Assembly (NCBI GenBank): GCA_027023425.1
Contig: JALVVL010000010.1
Coordinates: 1-64,000 of the forward strand
Length of the DNA stretch: 64,000 nt
Reading direction: 5' to 3'
DNA from: Anaerolineales bacterium
GTDB lineage: Bacteria > Chloroflexota > Anaerolineae > Anaerolineales > DRMV01
Part shown: positions 8,238 through 16,080 of the stretch, piece by piece
How the letters are laid out: every line of letters begins with the position of its first letter
Numbering within the stretch: position 1 is the stretch's first letter
Made by a program: the position numbers and the translations under genes
The notes under the pieces: model-generated
Told to the model about the DNA's origin: nothing
Database searches by the model: none
What the model saw: only the letters and a program-made list of their open reading frames with translations

Positions 8238-8603
8238 ATGAACCCCGAACTTCTGAAAGCCGTTCAAGCACCCCCTAACCCAAACGTGCCTGAACTCCAG
8301 CCCGGCGACATTGTGAGCGTGTTTCTGCGCATCAAAGAAGGCAACCGTGAGCGCGTGCAGGAATTCCGCGGCACGGTCATTCGCATCCGTGGCGGCGGCA
8401 ATGACGCCACCTTCACCGTGCGGCGCATTGCCAGTCACGGCATCGGCGTTGAGCGTACCTTCCTTGTCCGCTCGCCGCGAATTGAAAAAGTGGTGGTGCA
8501 CCGCCACTCTTACGTCCGCCGCGCCCGCCTCTACTTCCTGCGCGAGCGCCGCGGCAAAAAAGCCCGCCTCAAGCAAAAATTCACCCGCCGCGAAGAAAAA
8601 TAA
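8238..8603 (+). CDS. rplS: 50S ribosomal protein L19
   Basis: L19 sits at the interface of the 30S and 50S subunits. The 121-aa product is close to the family's usual ~115 and contains the typical core [51 protein letters not shown] and the basic C-terminal [19 protein letters not shown] chose the ATG at 8238 because GAGGT lies 8 nt upstream; the frame also extends upstream but loses similarity. In many bacteria rplS is in an operon with rpsP-rimM-trmD. Here it stands alone with its own promoter and terminator, and trmD is 44 kb away, so the classic operon is broken up. Confidence 0.96.
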   Translation: MNPELLKAVQAPPNPNVPELQPGDIVSVFLRIKEGNRERVQEFRGTVIRIRGGGNDATFTVRRIASHGIGVERTFLVRSPRIEKVVVHRHSYVRRARLYFLRERRGKKARLKQKFTRREEK

Positions 8604-8622
8604 CCTCTTCGCCGGTCTCGGC

Positions 8623-8661
8623 AAGGGTGCAGACGACTTCAAGCCGTCCTGCACCCTTTTT
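8623..8661 (+). terminator. Rho-independent terminator of rplS
   Basis: GGGTGCAG-ACGAC pairs with GCCGT-CCTGCACCC around a TTCAA loop, followed by TTTTT. It lies 20 nt after the rplS stop codon. Confidence 0.8.
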
Positions 8662-8699
8662 CAAATTCCCACATTACCCCCTTCTCCCCCCAAAAGCCC

Positions 8700-9440
8700 A
8701 TGACACAGACCATCCCAACCATTGGTATAACAGGTACATCCTGCCGCGGCAAACACAAACTAATGATGGCGGCGGTCGCCATCCGCTACGTGGAAGCCGT
8801 CCGCAGAGGAGGAGCGCTCCCCCTCGTTATCCCGCCCGATACACCTACCGAGCATATTCCAGCCCTTTTTGACCGTATTGACGGCTTGGTGCTTTCCGGC
8901 GGCGGCGATATTTCCCCTTCATTGTATGGCGGTGAAGACTCGCCAGCAATCCACGACGTCATCCCACAGCGAGACACTTTAGAAATCGCCCTAACCCAAG
9001 CCGCCGTTGAACGAGGATTACCCTTTTTGGGCATTTGCCGCGGCATTCAAGTTCTGAATGTGGCATTGGGCGGCGACCTTTACGCCGACATTGATACGCA
9101 AACCTCCGTCACCGAAAAGCACAATCGCGATTCCACAAACGAGCGCACCTTGCTTGCCCACAAAGTTGAAATCCTGCCCTCAAGCAGGCTGGCGCAAATT
9201 TTGGGAGGCACAGAGTTTGAAGTGAACAGCCTGCACCACCAAAGCATCCGCAAACTTGCCAACCGCCTGAAAGTGGTGGCGCGCTCGCCTGAAGGTATTG
9301 TGGAAGGCGTTGAGGTTATCGGCCATCCGTTTGGAATTGCGGTCCAGTGGCACCCCGAATGGATGGAACAAGACCATCCAGCAATGCAAGCGCTGTTTCG
9401 CGCGTTGGCAGAAGCGGCCAAACGCAAGGCAGAACGGTGA
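8700..9440 (+). CDS. Class I glutamine amidotransferase-like hydrolase (peptidase C26, PuuD-like)
   Basis: This family hydrolyses gamma-glutamyl amides, as in gamma-glutamyl-GABA hydrolase PuuD of putrescine breakdown. The 246-aa product has the N-terminal PTIGITGT start, the LVLSGGGDISPSLYGGE loop, the nucleophile elbow GICRGIQVLN (Cys113), VNSLHHQS and the His-Glu pair in AVQWHPEW, so the catalytic triad is intact. No Shine-Dalgarno is visible; the ATG at 8700 is preceded by C- and A-rich sequence. The stop overlaps the GTG start of murI by 2 nt, so the two are translationally coupled. No putrescine genes are nearby, so the true gamma-glutamyl substrate is open; the link to glutamate racemase hints at glutamate or peptidoglycan metabolism. 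Confidence 0.85.
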   Translation: MTQTIPTIGITGTSCRGKHKLMMAAVAIRYVEAVRRGGALPLVIPPDTPTEHIPALFDRIDGLVLSGGGDISPSLYGGEDSPAIHDVIPQRDTLEIALTQAAVERGLPFLGICRGIQVLNVALGGDLYADIDTQTSVTEKHNRDSTNERTLLAHKVEILPSSRLAQILGGTEFEVNSLHHQSIRKLANRLKVVARSPEGIVEGVEVIGHPFGIAVQWHPEWMEQDHPAMQALFRALAEAAKRKAER

Positions 9441-10279
9441 ACGGCGACTCCCGACCGATTGGAGTTTTTGATTCAGGCGTGGGAGGATTGTCAATCCTGC
9501 GCGCTTTGCGCACGCAGTTACCCAACGAGCACTTTATCTACATCGCCGACCAAGCCCATGTGCCTTACGGCCCCCGCCCGTTAGAAGAGGTGCGCGGTTT
9601 TGCCGAAGGCATAACGCGCTATTTGATTTCGGAGGGCGCAAAGGCCGTGGTGATAGCCTGCAATACCGCTTCGGCCGCGGCGCTCCATTACCTGCGCCAA
9701 ACCTTCCCCGAAATTCCGTTTGTGGGGATGGAGCCAGCGGTAAAGCCTGCGGCTGAGCAAACACAAACGGGCGTCGTAGGCGTGCTGGCGACCCCTGCAA
9801 CCTTTCAGGGCAAACTCTACGCTTCGGTGGTTGAAAGGTTTGCGCGCGGCACGCGTTTGCTGGAAAATACCTGCGACGGCTTAGTCCAGTGCATTGAAAA
9901 CGGGAACTTAGACGGCGATGAGCCGCGCCGCATCTTAGAAAATGCCCTCAGGCCAATGTTAGCCGAGGGCATGGATACGGTAGTGCTGGGATGCACCCAC
10001 TACCCGTTTGTAATTCCGCTAATTCAAGGAATTGTGGGGGAAAACGTGCGAGTGATAGACCCCGCGCCGGCAATAGCCAAACGAACCAAATATGTGCTCA
10101 AAGAGCGCAACGCTCTCTCAACCACGCCAAAAGGCACGGTGAAATTTTTCACCACAGCCGAACCGGAAAGCACCCGCCGCGTGCTCGGCTACCTTTGGAG
10201 CAAAAACGGGGACACGCCGGAAGTTGAAAAACTGGTTTGGCACAAAGGCAAATTAGTCGCCCCTGTGCCGCAACGGTGA
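9437..10279 (+). CDS. murI: Glutamate racemase
   Basis: Interconverts L- and D-glutamate, supplying D-Glu for peptidoglycan. The 280-aa product keeps the cofactor-independent two-base site: FDSGVGG (Asp12-Ser13), the first catalytic Cys in VIACNTASA (Cys75) and the second in VLGCTHYPF (Cys186). I chose the GTG at 9437, which overlaps the upstream stop codon and gives a normal N-terminus (RPIGVFDSGVGG); an ATG 30 codons earlier would lie inside the amidotransferase gene and adds unrelated sequence. It is the second gene of a two-gene operon and ends 18 bp before the convergent fabD. Confidence 0.95.
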   Translation: MNGDSRPIGVFDSGVGGLSILRALRTQLPNEHFIYIADQAHVPYGPRPLEEVRGFAEGITRYLISEGAKAVVIACNTASAAALHYLRQTFPEIPFVGMEPAVKPAAEQTQTGVVGVLATPATFQGKLYASVVERFARGTRLLENTCDGLVQCIENGNLDGDEPRRILENALRPMLAEGMDTVVLGCTHYPFVIPLIQGIVGENVRVIDPAPAIAKRTKYVLKERNALSTTPKGTVKFFTTAEPESTRRVLGYLWSKNGDTPEVEKLVWHKGKLVAPVPQR

Positions 10280-10297
10280 TGCTCAAAAGCGCCGCGG

Positions 10298-11242
10298 CTA
10301 ACTTTGCCTAAACGCTTCAACGTCGTCCGGCTCTCCAAAAGTAAACCGCTTAGTCTTGCGGTTTATGCGCTTTATCAAGCCGCTCAGCACGTTCCCTGTG
10401 CCCATCTCCACAAAGTTTTCAACCCCGCGCGCAAGCATAAACTGCACGCTCTCGGTCCAGCGCACACGACCGGTCAACTGAGCGCTCAAGTCCGCCCGAA
10501 CATCATCGGCGTTTTGCAGGGGAGCGGCGCTGATGTTCCCCACAACCGTTACCTGCGGGGGCGCTATCGGCGCTTCGCTCAACGCTTGGTTGAACCGCTC
10601 CTGAGCGGGTTTCATCAAATGCGAATGAGCGGCGACACTCACCGCCAACGGCACAACCCGCCGCGCCCCGGCCTCCGTTGCCAACGCAATAGCCCTTTCC
10701 ACAGCCGCCTTTGCGCCCGAAATCACCACTTGCCCCGGGCAATTGTCATTTGCCACCACAACCCTCTCGTCATTTGCGCTTGCCTCGGCGCATATTTTCT
10801 CCACGGCAGGAATGTCCAACCCCAAAATTGCCGCCATGCCGCCCGGGGATTGCCTACCCGCCTCGGCCATCACTTCACCGCGCAATTTCGCCAAGCGCAC
10901 CCCGTCGGCAAAGGGAATGCTCGCCGCCGCTATCAAGGCGCTCAATTCGCCCAACGAATGCCCGGCCATAAATGCCGGCGTAAACTCGGGAAATTCCTCC
11001 CGGAAAACCCGCAAAGCCGCAATTGAATGCACAACCAGTGCGGGCTGGGTGTAACGGGTTTCATTCAGCATCTCGGCGGGGCCTTCCCACGCTATTTTGC
11101 TGAGGGCAAAGCCCAAAATTTCATCGGCCTCCTCAAAAGTCTGCCGGGCGATTGGGTAACGCTCGGCCAAGGCTTTTCCCATTCCAACGGTTTGCGAACC
11201 TTGGCCGGGGAAGACAAAAGCAGTTTTGTCCGGTGCTATCAT
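10298..11242 (-). CDS. fabD: Malonyl-CoA:ACP transacylase
   Basis: Moves the malonyl group from CoA to acyl carrier protein for fatty-acid elongation. The 314-aa product begins TAFVFPGQGSQTVGMG, has the nucleophile elbow AGHSLGELSAL (catalytic Ser), a conserved Arg region (RGEVMAEAG) and VAAHSHLMKPA with the catalytic His, and ends with the usual ENFVEMGTGNVLSGLIKR. I chose the ATG at 11242 (GGTGGAG just upstream); the frame continues 76 codons further but that part overlaps rpmF and is not conserved. It lies 134 bp downstream of rpmF on the same strand, with a terminator-like hairpin between, the common rpmF-fab arrangement. Confidence 0.96.
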   Translation of the reverse strand: MIAPDKTAFVFPGQGSQTVGMGKALAERYPIARQTFEEADEILGFALSKIAWEGPAEMLNETRYTQPALVVHSIAALRVFREEFPEFTPAFMAGHSLGELSALIAAASIPFADGVRLAKLRGEVMAEAGRQSPGGMAAILGLDIPAVEKICAEASANDERVVVANDNCPGQVVISGAKAAVERAIALATEAGARRVVPLAVSVAAHSHLMKPAQERFNQALSEAPIAPPQVTVVGNISAAPLQNADDVRADLSAQLTGRVRWTESVQFMLARGVENFVEMGTGNVLSGLIKRINRKTKRFTFGEPDDVEAFRQS

Positions 11243-11326
11243 TCTCCACCTCGCGAAGGAAAATTGCCGCGAACACGGCTCGGCATTGAAAACACCGAGA
11301 ACGGCTGAGGGACGCGCGGCCAAACG

Positions 11327-11357
11327 CAAAAACGGGACGGTTTGACCGTCCCGTTTT
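11327..11357 (-). terminator. Terminator or attenuator between rpmF and fabD
   Basis: On the - strand AAAAACGGGACGG-TCAAA-CCGTCCCGTTTTT forms a near-perfect hairpin with a T-run. It lies 20 nt after rpmF and 85 nt before fabD, so partial termination could give more L32 than FabD message. Confidence 0.75.
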
Positions 11358-11376
11358 TGGAAGTGAGGAAATGGCG

Positions 11377-11559
11377 CTACTTTTCTACCGGAATGACCTC
11401 GCGGCCGTCGTAATAACCGCAATGAGGGCAAACCGTGTGGGGCAAATGCTTTTCGCCACAATTGGGGCACTGCACAAGGTGCAACGCCTTCAAGGCGCGA
11501 TGCGAGCGCCTTTTATCGCGGCGAGCACGAGAAACTCGGCGTTTTGGAAGAGGTGGCAT
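11377..11559 (-). CDS. rpmF: 50S ribosomal protein L32
   Basis: A 60-aa ribosomal protein with the L32 signature: PLPKRRVSRARRDKRRSHRAL at the basic N-terminus, then a zinc ribbon with CPNCG and CPHCG (all four Cys present, the zinc-binding form). AAGGAG lies 7 nt before the ATG. It heads an operon with fabD and has a good promoter at 11641-11669. Confidence 0.95.
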   Translation of the reverse strand: MPPLPKRRVSRARRDKRRSHRALKALHLVQCPNCGEKHLPHTVCPHCGYYDGREVIPVEK

Positions 11560-11640
11560 GACTTTACTCCTTCGGTCGCCGTCCCAAAATTAGGACGCGG
11601 GAATTGCGATAAAAATCCCGCCATTGGCGGGTGCGGCGCA

Positions 11641-11669
11641 ATTATAACCCATCGCCTACCTGCGGGCAA
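11641..11669 (-). promoter_or_regulatory. Promoter for rpmF-fabD
   Basis: On the - strand TTGCCC (11669-11664), a 17-bp spacer and a perfect TATAAT (11646-11641). The start of transcription would be near 11634, about 75 nt before the rpmF ATG. Confidence 0.6.
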
Positions 11670-11708
11670 GGGAAATTTGGGATTTTGAAGCAAAAATGGG
11701 GCAACATT

Positions 11709-14495
11709 TTACCTCAAGGCAATTGGCAACAGCAACGCCTCCTGCTCCACCGGCAGGCTATCCAGCCGCACCCCCACCGCGCGATAAATCGCGTTAGTGA
11801 TCGCTGGCGCGGTGGGGACGCTCACGATTTCGCCTACGCCTTTGCCTCCGAAGGGGCCGGTGCTCACCGGATGCTCCACCACAATGGGGATGATTTCCGG
11901 CACTTGCTCAAAGGACGGCATCCGGTAGCGGGCTAAGCGGTCGGTCACCACGCGCCCTTCCTCAACAATGAAGTGCTCGGTGAGCGCGGTGCCGATGCCC
12001 ATGATCACGCCGCCTTCAATTTGCCCTTTCAGCGTCAGCGGGTTGATGGCCGCGCCCACATCCACCGCCGTGACCACCCGCAGCACTTTCACTTCACCGG
12101 TGAGGGTGTTCACTTCCACCTCTGCGGCTTGCGCAGCGAAGGCGTAAGCAAAGTGCATGTCACCGCCCTCGCCCAACGGCTTGGTTTCGGGCGCGTGGTA
12201 GGTGTAGCGGATGCGCGGCTCGCGCCCCAGGGCGTGCATTTCCGCCGCCACCTCAGGCCAGCGGAGCAGCCGCTCGCCAAGCAAAAGGCCCTCGACCTGC
12301 GGCTGAATTTGCTCCGGCGGGACGTCGTACCGTTCCGCCAGCGTGGAACGCAGGGCGCTGACCAGCACCCGCGCCGCCATCCGCGCCGCGTTGCCGCTGA
12401 CGTACGTCTGCCGGGAAGCCGTGGTCGGGCCGCCGTCGGGGGTGCGGTCGGTGTCCATCACCAGCACCCGCACGCCCTCGGCTTCCACGCCGATTTCCTC
12501 CGCGGCCACCAACTGCAACACCGAAACCAGCCCCTGCCCCAACTCGGCGGACGAAATCCGCACTTCAAACAGGCCCTCAGGCAGCAGTTCCACCTCGGCG
12601 GTGGCCTCGTCGGGCGCGCCGCCGCCCAGCCCCGTGTTCTTGAACGCCGCGGCAAAGCCCCACGCCCGCACTTTGTGCGGCTCGCCGGGCACGGGATGCG
12701 GCGCGAAGGGATCGGCTCCCTCGCTTAGGCGGCGCACCTCCGCGTCCACGCGGTCAATGCATTCCAGCAGGCCCACACTTTCCCGCAGCACCTGCCCCGT
12801 GCTGGTGGCGGAACCCACCCGCAGGGCGTTCTTGCGCCGCAGTTCCACCGGATCCAGCCCCAAGCGCTCGGCCAGCATGTCCATCAGGCTTTCCACCGCA
12901 AAGTTGGACTGGGTGACGCCGAAGCCGCGGAACGCGCCCGCCGGCGGGTTGTTGGTATAAACGGCGTAACAGTCGGCGCGCACGTGCGGCACGTCGTAAG
13001 GCCCGGCGGAATGGGTGGTGGCGCGCTCCATCACCTTCTCGCCAAGGGAGGCGTAGGCGCCGGTGTCGCCGTAAAGTTCGGTCTGCACCGCGGTCAGGCG
13101 GCCGTCGCGTTTGGCGCCGATGCGGACGCGAATTTGCGTGGCGTGGCGCTTGGGGTGGGCAATCAGGCTTTCGCGGCGGTCGTAGAGCAGTTTCACCGGC
13201 CGACCGGTCTTCCACGCCAGGAGCGCGGCGTGAATCTGCCCGGCGATGTCTTCCTTGCCGCCGAAGCCACCGCCCATGGTCTGCCCCACGATGTGCACCC
13301 GTTCCTCGGGCCAGCCCAACGCCGCGGCTACCTGCCGTCGGTCGTCGTAGGGGATCTGCGAGCCGACATACACCTCCATCCGCCCGTCCTCGGTGGGCAC
13401 GGCGACGCTCGCCTCGGGCTCAAGGAAGGCGTGGTCGTAGTGGGGCGTGGTGAAGGTGTGTTCCAGCACCACATCGGCCTCGGCAAAACCCCGTTCCACA
13501 TCGCCCTTGCGGACTTTGATGTGCTTGAGCAGGTTGCCGGAAGGGTGCAACTGCGGGGCATCGGGCGCAAGCGCGGCCAGCGGGTCGGCGAGCACGGGCA
13601 ACGGCTCAATTTCGGCTTCAATCAGGGAAGCCGCTTCCTGCGCGATGGCGCGCGCTTCCGCGGCCACAATGGCTAAGGCGTCGCCGACGTAGCGGATGCG
13701 CTCGCCCACGCCGACCAGAATAGGCCAGTCGTCAATGAGGACGCCGTGGTTACGCGCCGCGGGCAAGTCCTCGGCGGTCATCACCGCGACCACGCCCTTC
13801 AGCGCGCGGGCTTTGCTCACATCCAGCCGCCGCAAAATGCCGTGGGGGACTTCGGCGCGGCGCACCGCGGCGTGCAGCATGTTCGGGAAGACGAGGTCGT
13901 CGGTGTAGCGGGCGCGCCCCGTGACCTTGTCCACCGCGTCGGGGCGGATGTGGGGCCTGCCGACCACCTTGCCCGCGTAGGCCGAGGCGGGGATTTCGGG
14001 CGGGGGCGGCGGTTCGCCGGTGCGCAGGCCGTGCGCGGCGGCGAGAATTGCGTCCTCAATGGCCGGATAGGCCCCGCAGCGGCAGAGGTTATCCTTCAGC
14101 GCGTGGTGGATGTCCTCGGGCTGGGGGTCGGGGTTGTGTTCCAGCAGGGCATGGGCGGCCATGATCTGGCCGGGGGTGCAGAAGCCGCACTGCACCGCGC
14201 CGTGCTCCACGAAGGCTTCCTGCAGCGGGTGCAGGATGAATTCGTGGTCGTGCTTCTGCGCCAGCCCCTCAATGGTGAGGACGCTCTTGCCGTCGGCGCG
14301 CTCGGCGGGGTAGATGCAGGAAAGCACCGCCTCGCCGTTCACTTCCACAGTGCACGCGCCGCACTCGCCTTCCTGACAGCCGATTTTGGTGCCGGTCAGG
14401 CCCAGGCGGTAGCGCAGGACATCGGCGAGGGTTTCGCCGGGGTCAACGGTGAGGGTATGGGGGGTGCCGTTTACGGTAAGGGTGATAGTAGGCAT
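11709..14495 (-). CDS. Molybdenum hydroxylase: [2Fe-2S] domain fused to molybdopterin-binding subunit (xanthine dehydrogenase family)
   Basis: A fusion of the small iron-sulfur and large molybdenum subunits, 928 aa, probably cytoplasmic, hydroxylating a heterocycle or aldehyde. Residues 1-75 are a plant-type [2Fe-2S] domain (Cys40, 45, 48, 60), and residues 80-155 the second cluster domain (CGFCTPG, Cys103/106, and CRC, Cys138/140). From ~175 comes the large subunit with MGGGFGGKED (~406), GAFRGFG, and the catalytic Glu in GKGVGEIV (Glu889). The start at 14495 gives the conserved MPTITLTVNG but has no Shine-Dalgarno: it abuts repeat sequence. The FAD subunit gene lies just upstream and a nucleoside-type ABC transporter beyond, so xanthine or another purine is the likeliest substrate; aldehydes or aromatic acyl-CoAs cannot be excluded. 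Third codon positions are strikingly GC-rich. Confidence 0.9.
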   Translation of the reverse strand: MPTITLTVNGTPHTLTVDPGETLADVLRYRLGLTGTKIGCQEGECGACTVEVNGEAVLSCIYPAERADGKSVLTIEGLAQKHDHEFILHPLQEAFVEHGAVQCGFCTPGQIMAAHALLEHNPDPQPEDIHHALKDNLCRCGAYPAIEDAILAAAHGLRTGEPPPPPEIPASAYAGKVVGRPHIRPDAVDKVTGRARYTDDLVFPNMLHAAVRRAEVPHGILRRLDVSKARALKGVVAVMTAEDLPAARNHGVLIDDWPILVGVGERIRYVGDALAIVAAEARAIAQEAASLIEAEIEPLPVLADPLAALAPDAPQLHPSGNLLKHIKVRKGDVERGFAEADVVLEHTFTTPHYDHAFLEPEASVAVPTEDGRMEVYVGSQIPYDDRRQVAAALGWPEERVHIVGQTMGGGFGGKEDIAGQIHAALLAWKTGRPVKLLYDRRESLIAHPKRHATQIRVRIGAKRDGRLTAVQTELYGDTGAYASLGEKVMERATTHSAGPYDVPHVRADCYAVYTNNPPAGAFRGFGVTQSNFAVESLMDMLAERLGLDPVELRRKNALRVGSATSTGQVLRESVGLLECIDRVDAEVRRLSEGADPFAPHPVPGEPHKVRAWGFAAAFKNTGLGGGAPDEATAEVELLPEGLFEVRISSAELGQGLVSVLQLVAAEEIGVEAEGVRVLVMDTDRTPDGGPTTASRQTYVSGNAARMAARVLVSALRSTLAERYDVPPEQIQPQVEGLLLGERLLRWPEVAAEMHALGREPRIRYTYHAPETKPLGEGGDMHFAYAFAAQAAEVEVNTLTGEVKVLRVVTAVDVGAAINPLTLKGQIEGGVIMGIGTALTEHFIVEEGRVVTDRLARYRMPSFEQVPEIIPIVVEHPVSTGPFGGKGVGEIVSVPTAPAITNAIYRAVGVRLDSLPVEQEALLLPIALR

Positions 14496-14606
14496 AGGGA
14501 TTGAGGTACTGGGGTGCTGGGGTACTGGGGTACTGGGGATGCGGGCGGCGGTAGGCGGCGCAAATCGCAAATCCTAAATCGCTACTCGCAATTCGCGATT
14601 CGCAAT
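14496..14606. repeat. GGTACTGGGG tandem and AATTGCGA repeat between the two hydroxylase genes
   Basis: GGGTACTG-type decamers repeat about four times (14503-14538), followed by a run of AATTGCGA/AATCGCAAAT variants (14560-14606). A shorter copy of the second part lies at 28155-28190. It separates the FAD subunit from the fused subunit and touches the start codon at 14495. No gene is seen in it. Confidence 0.75.
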
Positions 14607-14609
14607 TCC

Positions 14610-15488
14610 TCACTCGCCACTCGCCCTCTCCCACGCCTTCCCCACGGTTTCGCGCAGCAGAATGCCCGCGAGGTGGCGGCGGTAGGTTTCGGTGGCGCGG
14701 TAGCGGCTGGTGCGGAAGCGGGCTTCGCGGAGCAGGGCTTCCACCGCGGCGTTCAGCGTCGCTTCGTCGGGCGCGTGGCCGCAGAGGGCGCTTTCGGCCG
14801 CGGTGGCGCGGCGGGGCACCGGCCCAAACGGCCCCACGGCGATGCGGATTTGCGCGATGCGGTCGCCTTCCCGCGCCAGCCAGACCGCCGTGTTGAGGAT
14901 GGGCAGCGCCACGCCCTGCGGGCGCATCACGCGGCGGAAGGCCGAAGCCGCCTTTTGCCGCGTCAGCGGCAGCCAAAAACCGACCAGCATTTCTTCGTGC
15001 TTGAGCGCGGAGCGGCCGGGGCCGAGGTAAAGGTCGGCCAGGGGCACGCGGCGGCGCCCCTGCGGGGAAGCGACCTCGGCGCGGGCATCCAGCGCCAGCA
15101 AGGCAATCGCGCCGTCCGCCGCGGGGAGGGCATGGGCCACGTTGCCGCCCAAGGTGGCGACGTTGCGGATTTGGTAGCCTGCCATCTGGCCGGTGGCTTC
15201 GGCCAAGGCCATAGCGTGCTCGCGCACCAAGGGCGACGCCGAAACGCGGTTGAGGGGCACGCCCGCGCCGACGAAGAGTTCGTTCCCGCGGATTTCCAGC
15301 GCCCGCAGTTCAGGGATTTCGGTGATGTCCACTAAGGCCTGCACGGGCGGGTGCCGCCCCTGTTGCAAATCCAGCATCAGGTCGGTGCCGCCGGCAATCA
15401 GCACGGCGGCTTCCCCTGCTTCGGCCAGCATCTGCAGGGCTTCTTCAACGGTTTTCGGGCGAAGGTAGGTGTGCCAGAGGGTGGGCAT
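14610..15488 (-). CDS. Molybdenum hydroxylase FAD-binding subunit (CoxM/XdhB type)
   Basis: The medium subunit carries FAD and passes electrons from the iron-sulfur clusters to an acceptor such as NAD+. The 292-aa product has both FAD signatures, VLIAGGTDLMLD (residues 29-40) and ATLGGNVAHALPAAD (111-125), followed by the C-terminal CO-dehydrogenase flavoprotein domain. Length is normal. It is the first gene of the two-gene hydroxylase operon and makes a complete three-domain enzyme with the fused gene downstream. The sequence before the ATG (CCTTTTCCCC) has no Shine-Dalgarno, and repeat sequence begins within 10-20 nt. Codon use is as GC-rich as in the neighbouring transporter genes. Confidence 0.92.
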   Translation of the reverse strand: MPTLWHTYLRPKTVEEALQMLAEAGEAAVLIAGGTDLMLDLQQGRHPPVQALVDITEIPELRALEIRGNELFVGAGVPLNRVSASPLVREHAMALAEATGQMAGYQIRNVATLGGNVAHALPAADGAIALLALDARAEVASPQGRRRVPLADLYLGPGRSALKHEEMLVGFWLPLTRQKAASAFRRVMRPQGVALPILNTAVWLAREGDRIAQIRIAVGPFGPVPRRATAAESALCGHAPDEATLNAAVEALLREARFRTSRYRATETYRRHLAGILLRETVGKAWERASGE

Positions 15489-15497
15489 GGGGAAAAG

Positions 15498-15650
15498 GGG
15501 ATTGAGGGATTGGGAATGGTTAGGTCGTTAGGTCGTTAGGTCGTTGGGGCGTTAGGTCGTTAGGTCGTTGGGTCGTTGGGCCGTTGGGGCGTTAGGTCGT
15601 TGGGGCGTTGGGGCGTTGGGGCGTTAGGTCGTTGGGGCGTTGGGGCGTTC
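15498..15650. repeat. 8-bp tandem repeat, 16 units
   Basis: Positions 15523-15650 are exactly 16 units of the 8-mer GG(T/G)CGTT(A/G), preceded by the ATTGAGGGATTGGG module. The reverse-complement form (AACGACCT, AACGCCCC) recurs at 2.63, 21.76, 45.24 and 52.48 kb, and a short piece lies at 16.02 kb. It sits between the divergent hydroxylase operon and the antitoxin gene. Confidence 0.9.
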
Positions 15651-15735
15651 TATATCGGTGCGAATAACAACATGCTTGACAACGGGGAATTTTTATTCCA
15701 TAATGGTTGCAAAACGAAACCAGAGGGAGGTTTTC

Positions 15736-15978
15736 ATGCCAACGCTGACCATCAAGAACATTCCCGACGACCTCTACGAGGCGCTGAAGCGGCAGGCCGA
15801 GCGCCACCGGCGGAGCCTCAACAGCGAGGTCATCGTGTGCCTTGAACGGGCGGTGCGCAGTTACCCCATCCAGCCGGAGGAGTTTTTGGCGCGCGCCCGC
15901 CAATTGCGGGAGAAAACCGCAGGCTACGTCATCACCGACGAGGCGTTCAACGCGGCCAAGCGGGAAGGGCGGCTATGA
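15736..15978 (+). CDS. Ribbon-helix-helix antitoxin (FitA/VapB type)
   Basis: An 80-aa DNA-binding antitoxin. The N-terminal 40 residues (MPTLTIKNIPDDLYEALKRQ, then HRRSLNSEVIVCLERAV) are a typical Arc-type ribbon-helix-helix; the C-terminal half (EEFLARARQLREKTAG) is the toxin-wrapping part. GGGAGG lies 6 nt before the ATG at 15736, which fixes the start. In a normal FitAB/VapBC pair a PIN-domain RNase follows, overlapping by 4 nt. Here an ATG does overlap the stop codon, but the toxin frame ends after five codons (see 15975-15992), so this is an orphan antitoxin. It may still bind its own promoter, or neutralise a related toxin elsewhere. Confidence 0.85.
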   Translation: MPTLTIKNIPDDLYEALKRQAERHRRSLNSEVIVCLERAVRSYPIQPEEFLARARQLREKTAGYVITDEAFNAAKREGRL

Positions 15979-15992
15979 TTGTGGTGGAGTAG
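15975..15992 (+). pseudogene. Remnant of a VapC/FitB-type PIN toxin gene
   Basis: An ATG overlaps the antitoxin stop (ATGA) exactly where the toxin should begin. The reading is MIVVE then TAG; PIN toxins usually start MIVVD or MILVD followed by T(N/S). Directly after the stop the sequence becomes GGTACTGAGGGATTGGGGG and the 8-mer family GGTCGTTGGGTCGTTG. The toxin body has therefore been replaced by composite repeat sequence. Confidence 0.65.
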
Positions 15993-16050
15993 TAAGGTAC
16001 TGAGGGATTGGGGGATGGGGGTCGTTGGGTCGTTGCGGCGTTCGTTCGGG
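15993..16050. repeat. Composite repeat replacing the toxin gene
   Basis: TACTGAGGGATTGGGGGATG followed by degenerate GGTCGTTG 8-mers. This is the reverse complement of the module pair at 2640-2690 and 52.48-52.53 kb, in the same relative order. Confidence 0.75.
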
Positions 16051-16080
16051 GGAGAGACGATGAGTTGATGAAGCAAGCAA

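Noticed and set aside
11243..11470. N-terminal extension of FabD by 76 residues
   Set aside because: The extension overlaps rpmF and the terminator hairpin and does not resemble FabD; the ATG at 11242 has a ribosome site.
15523..15650. Possible CRISPR array
   Set aside because: The repeat unit is 8 bp and directly tandem, without spacers, and no cas gene is in the window.
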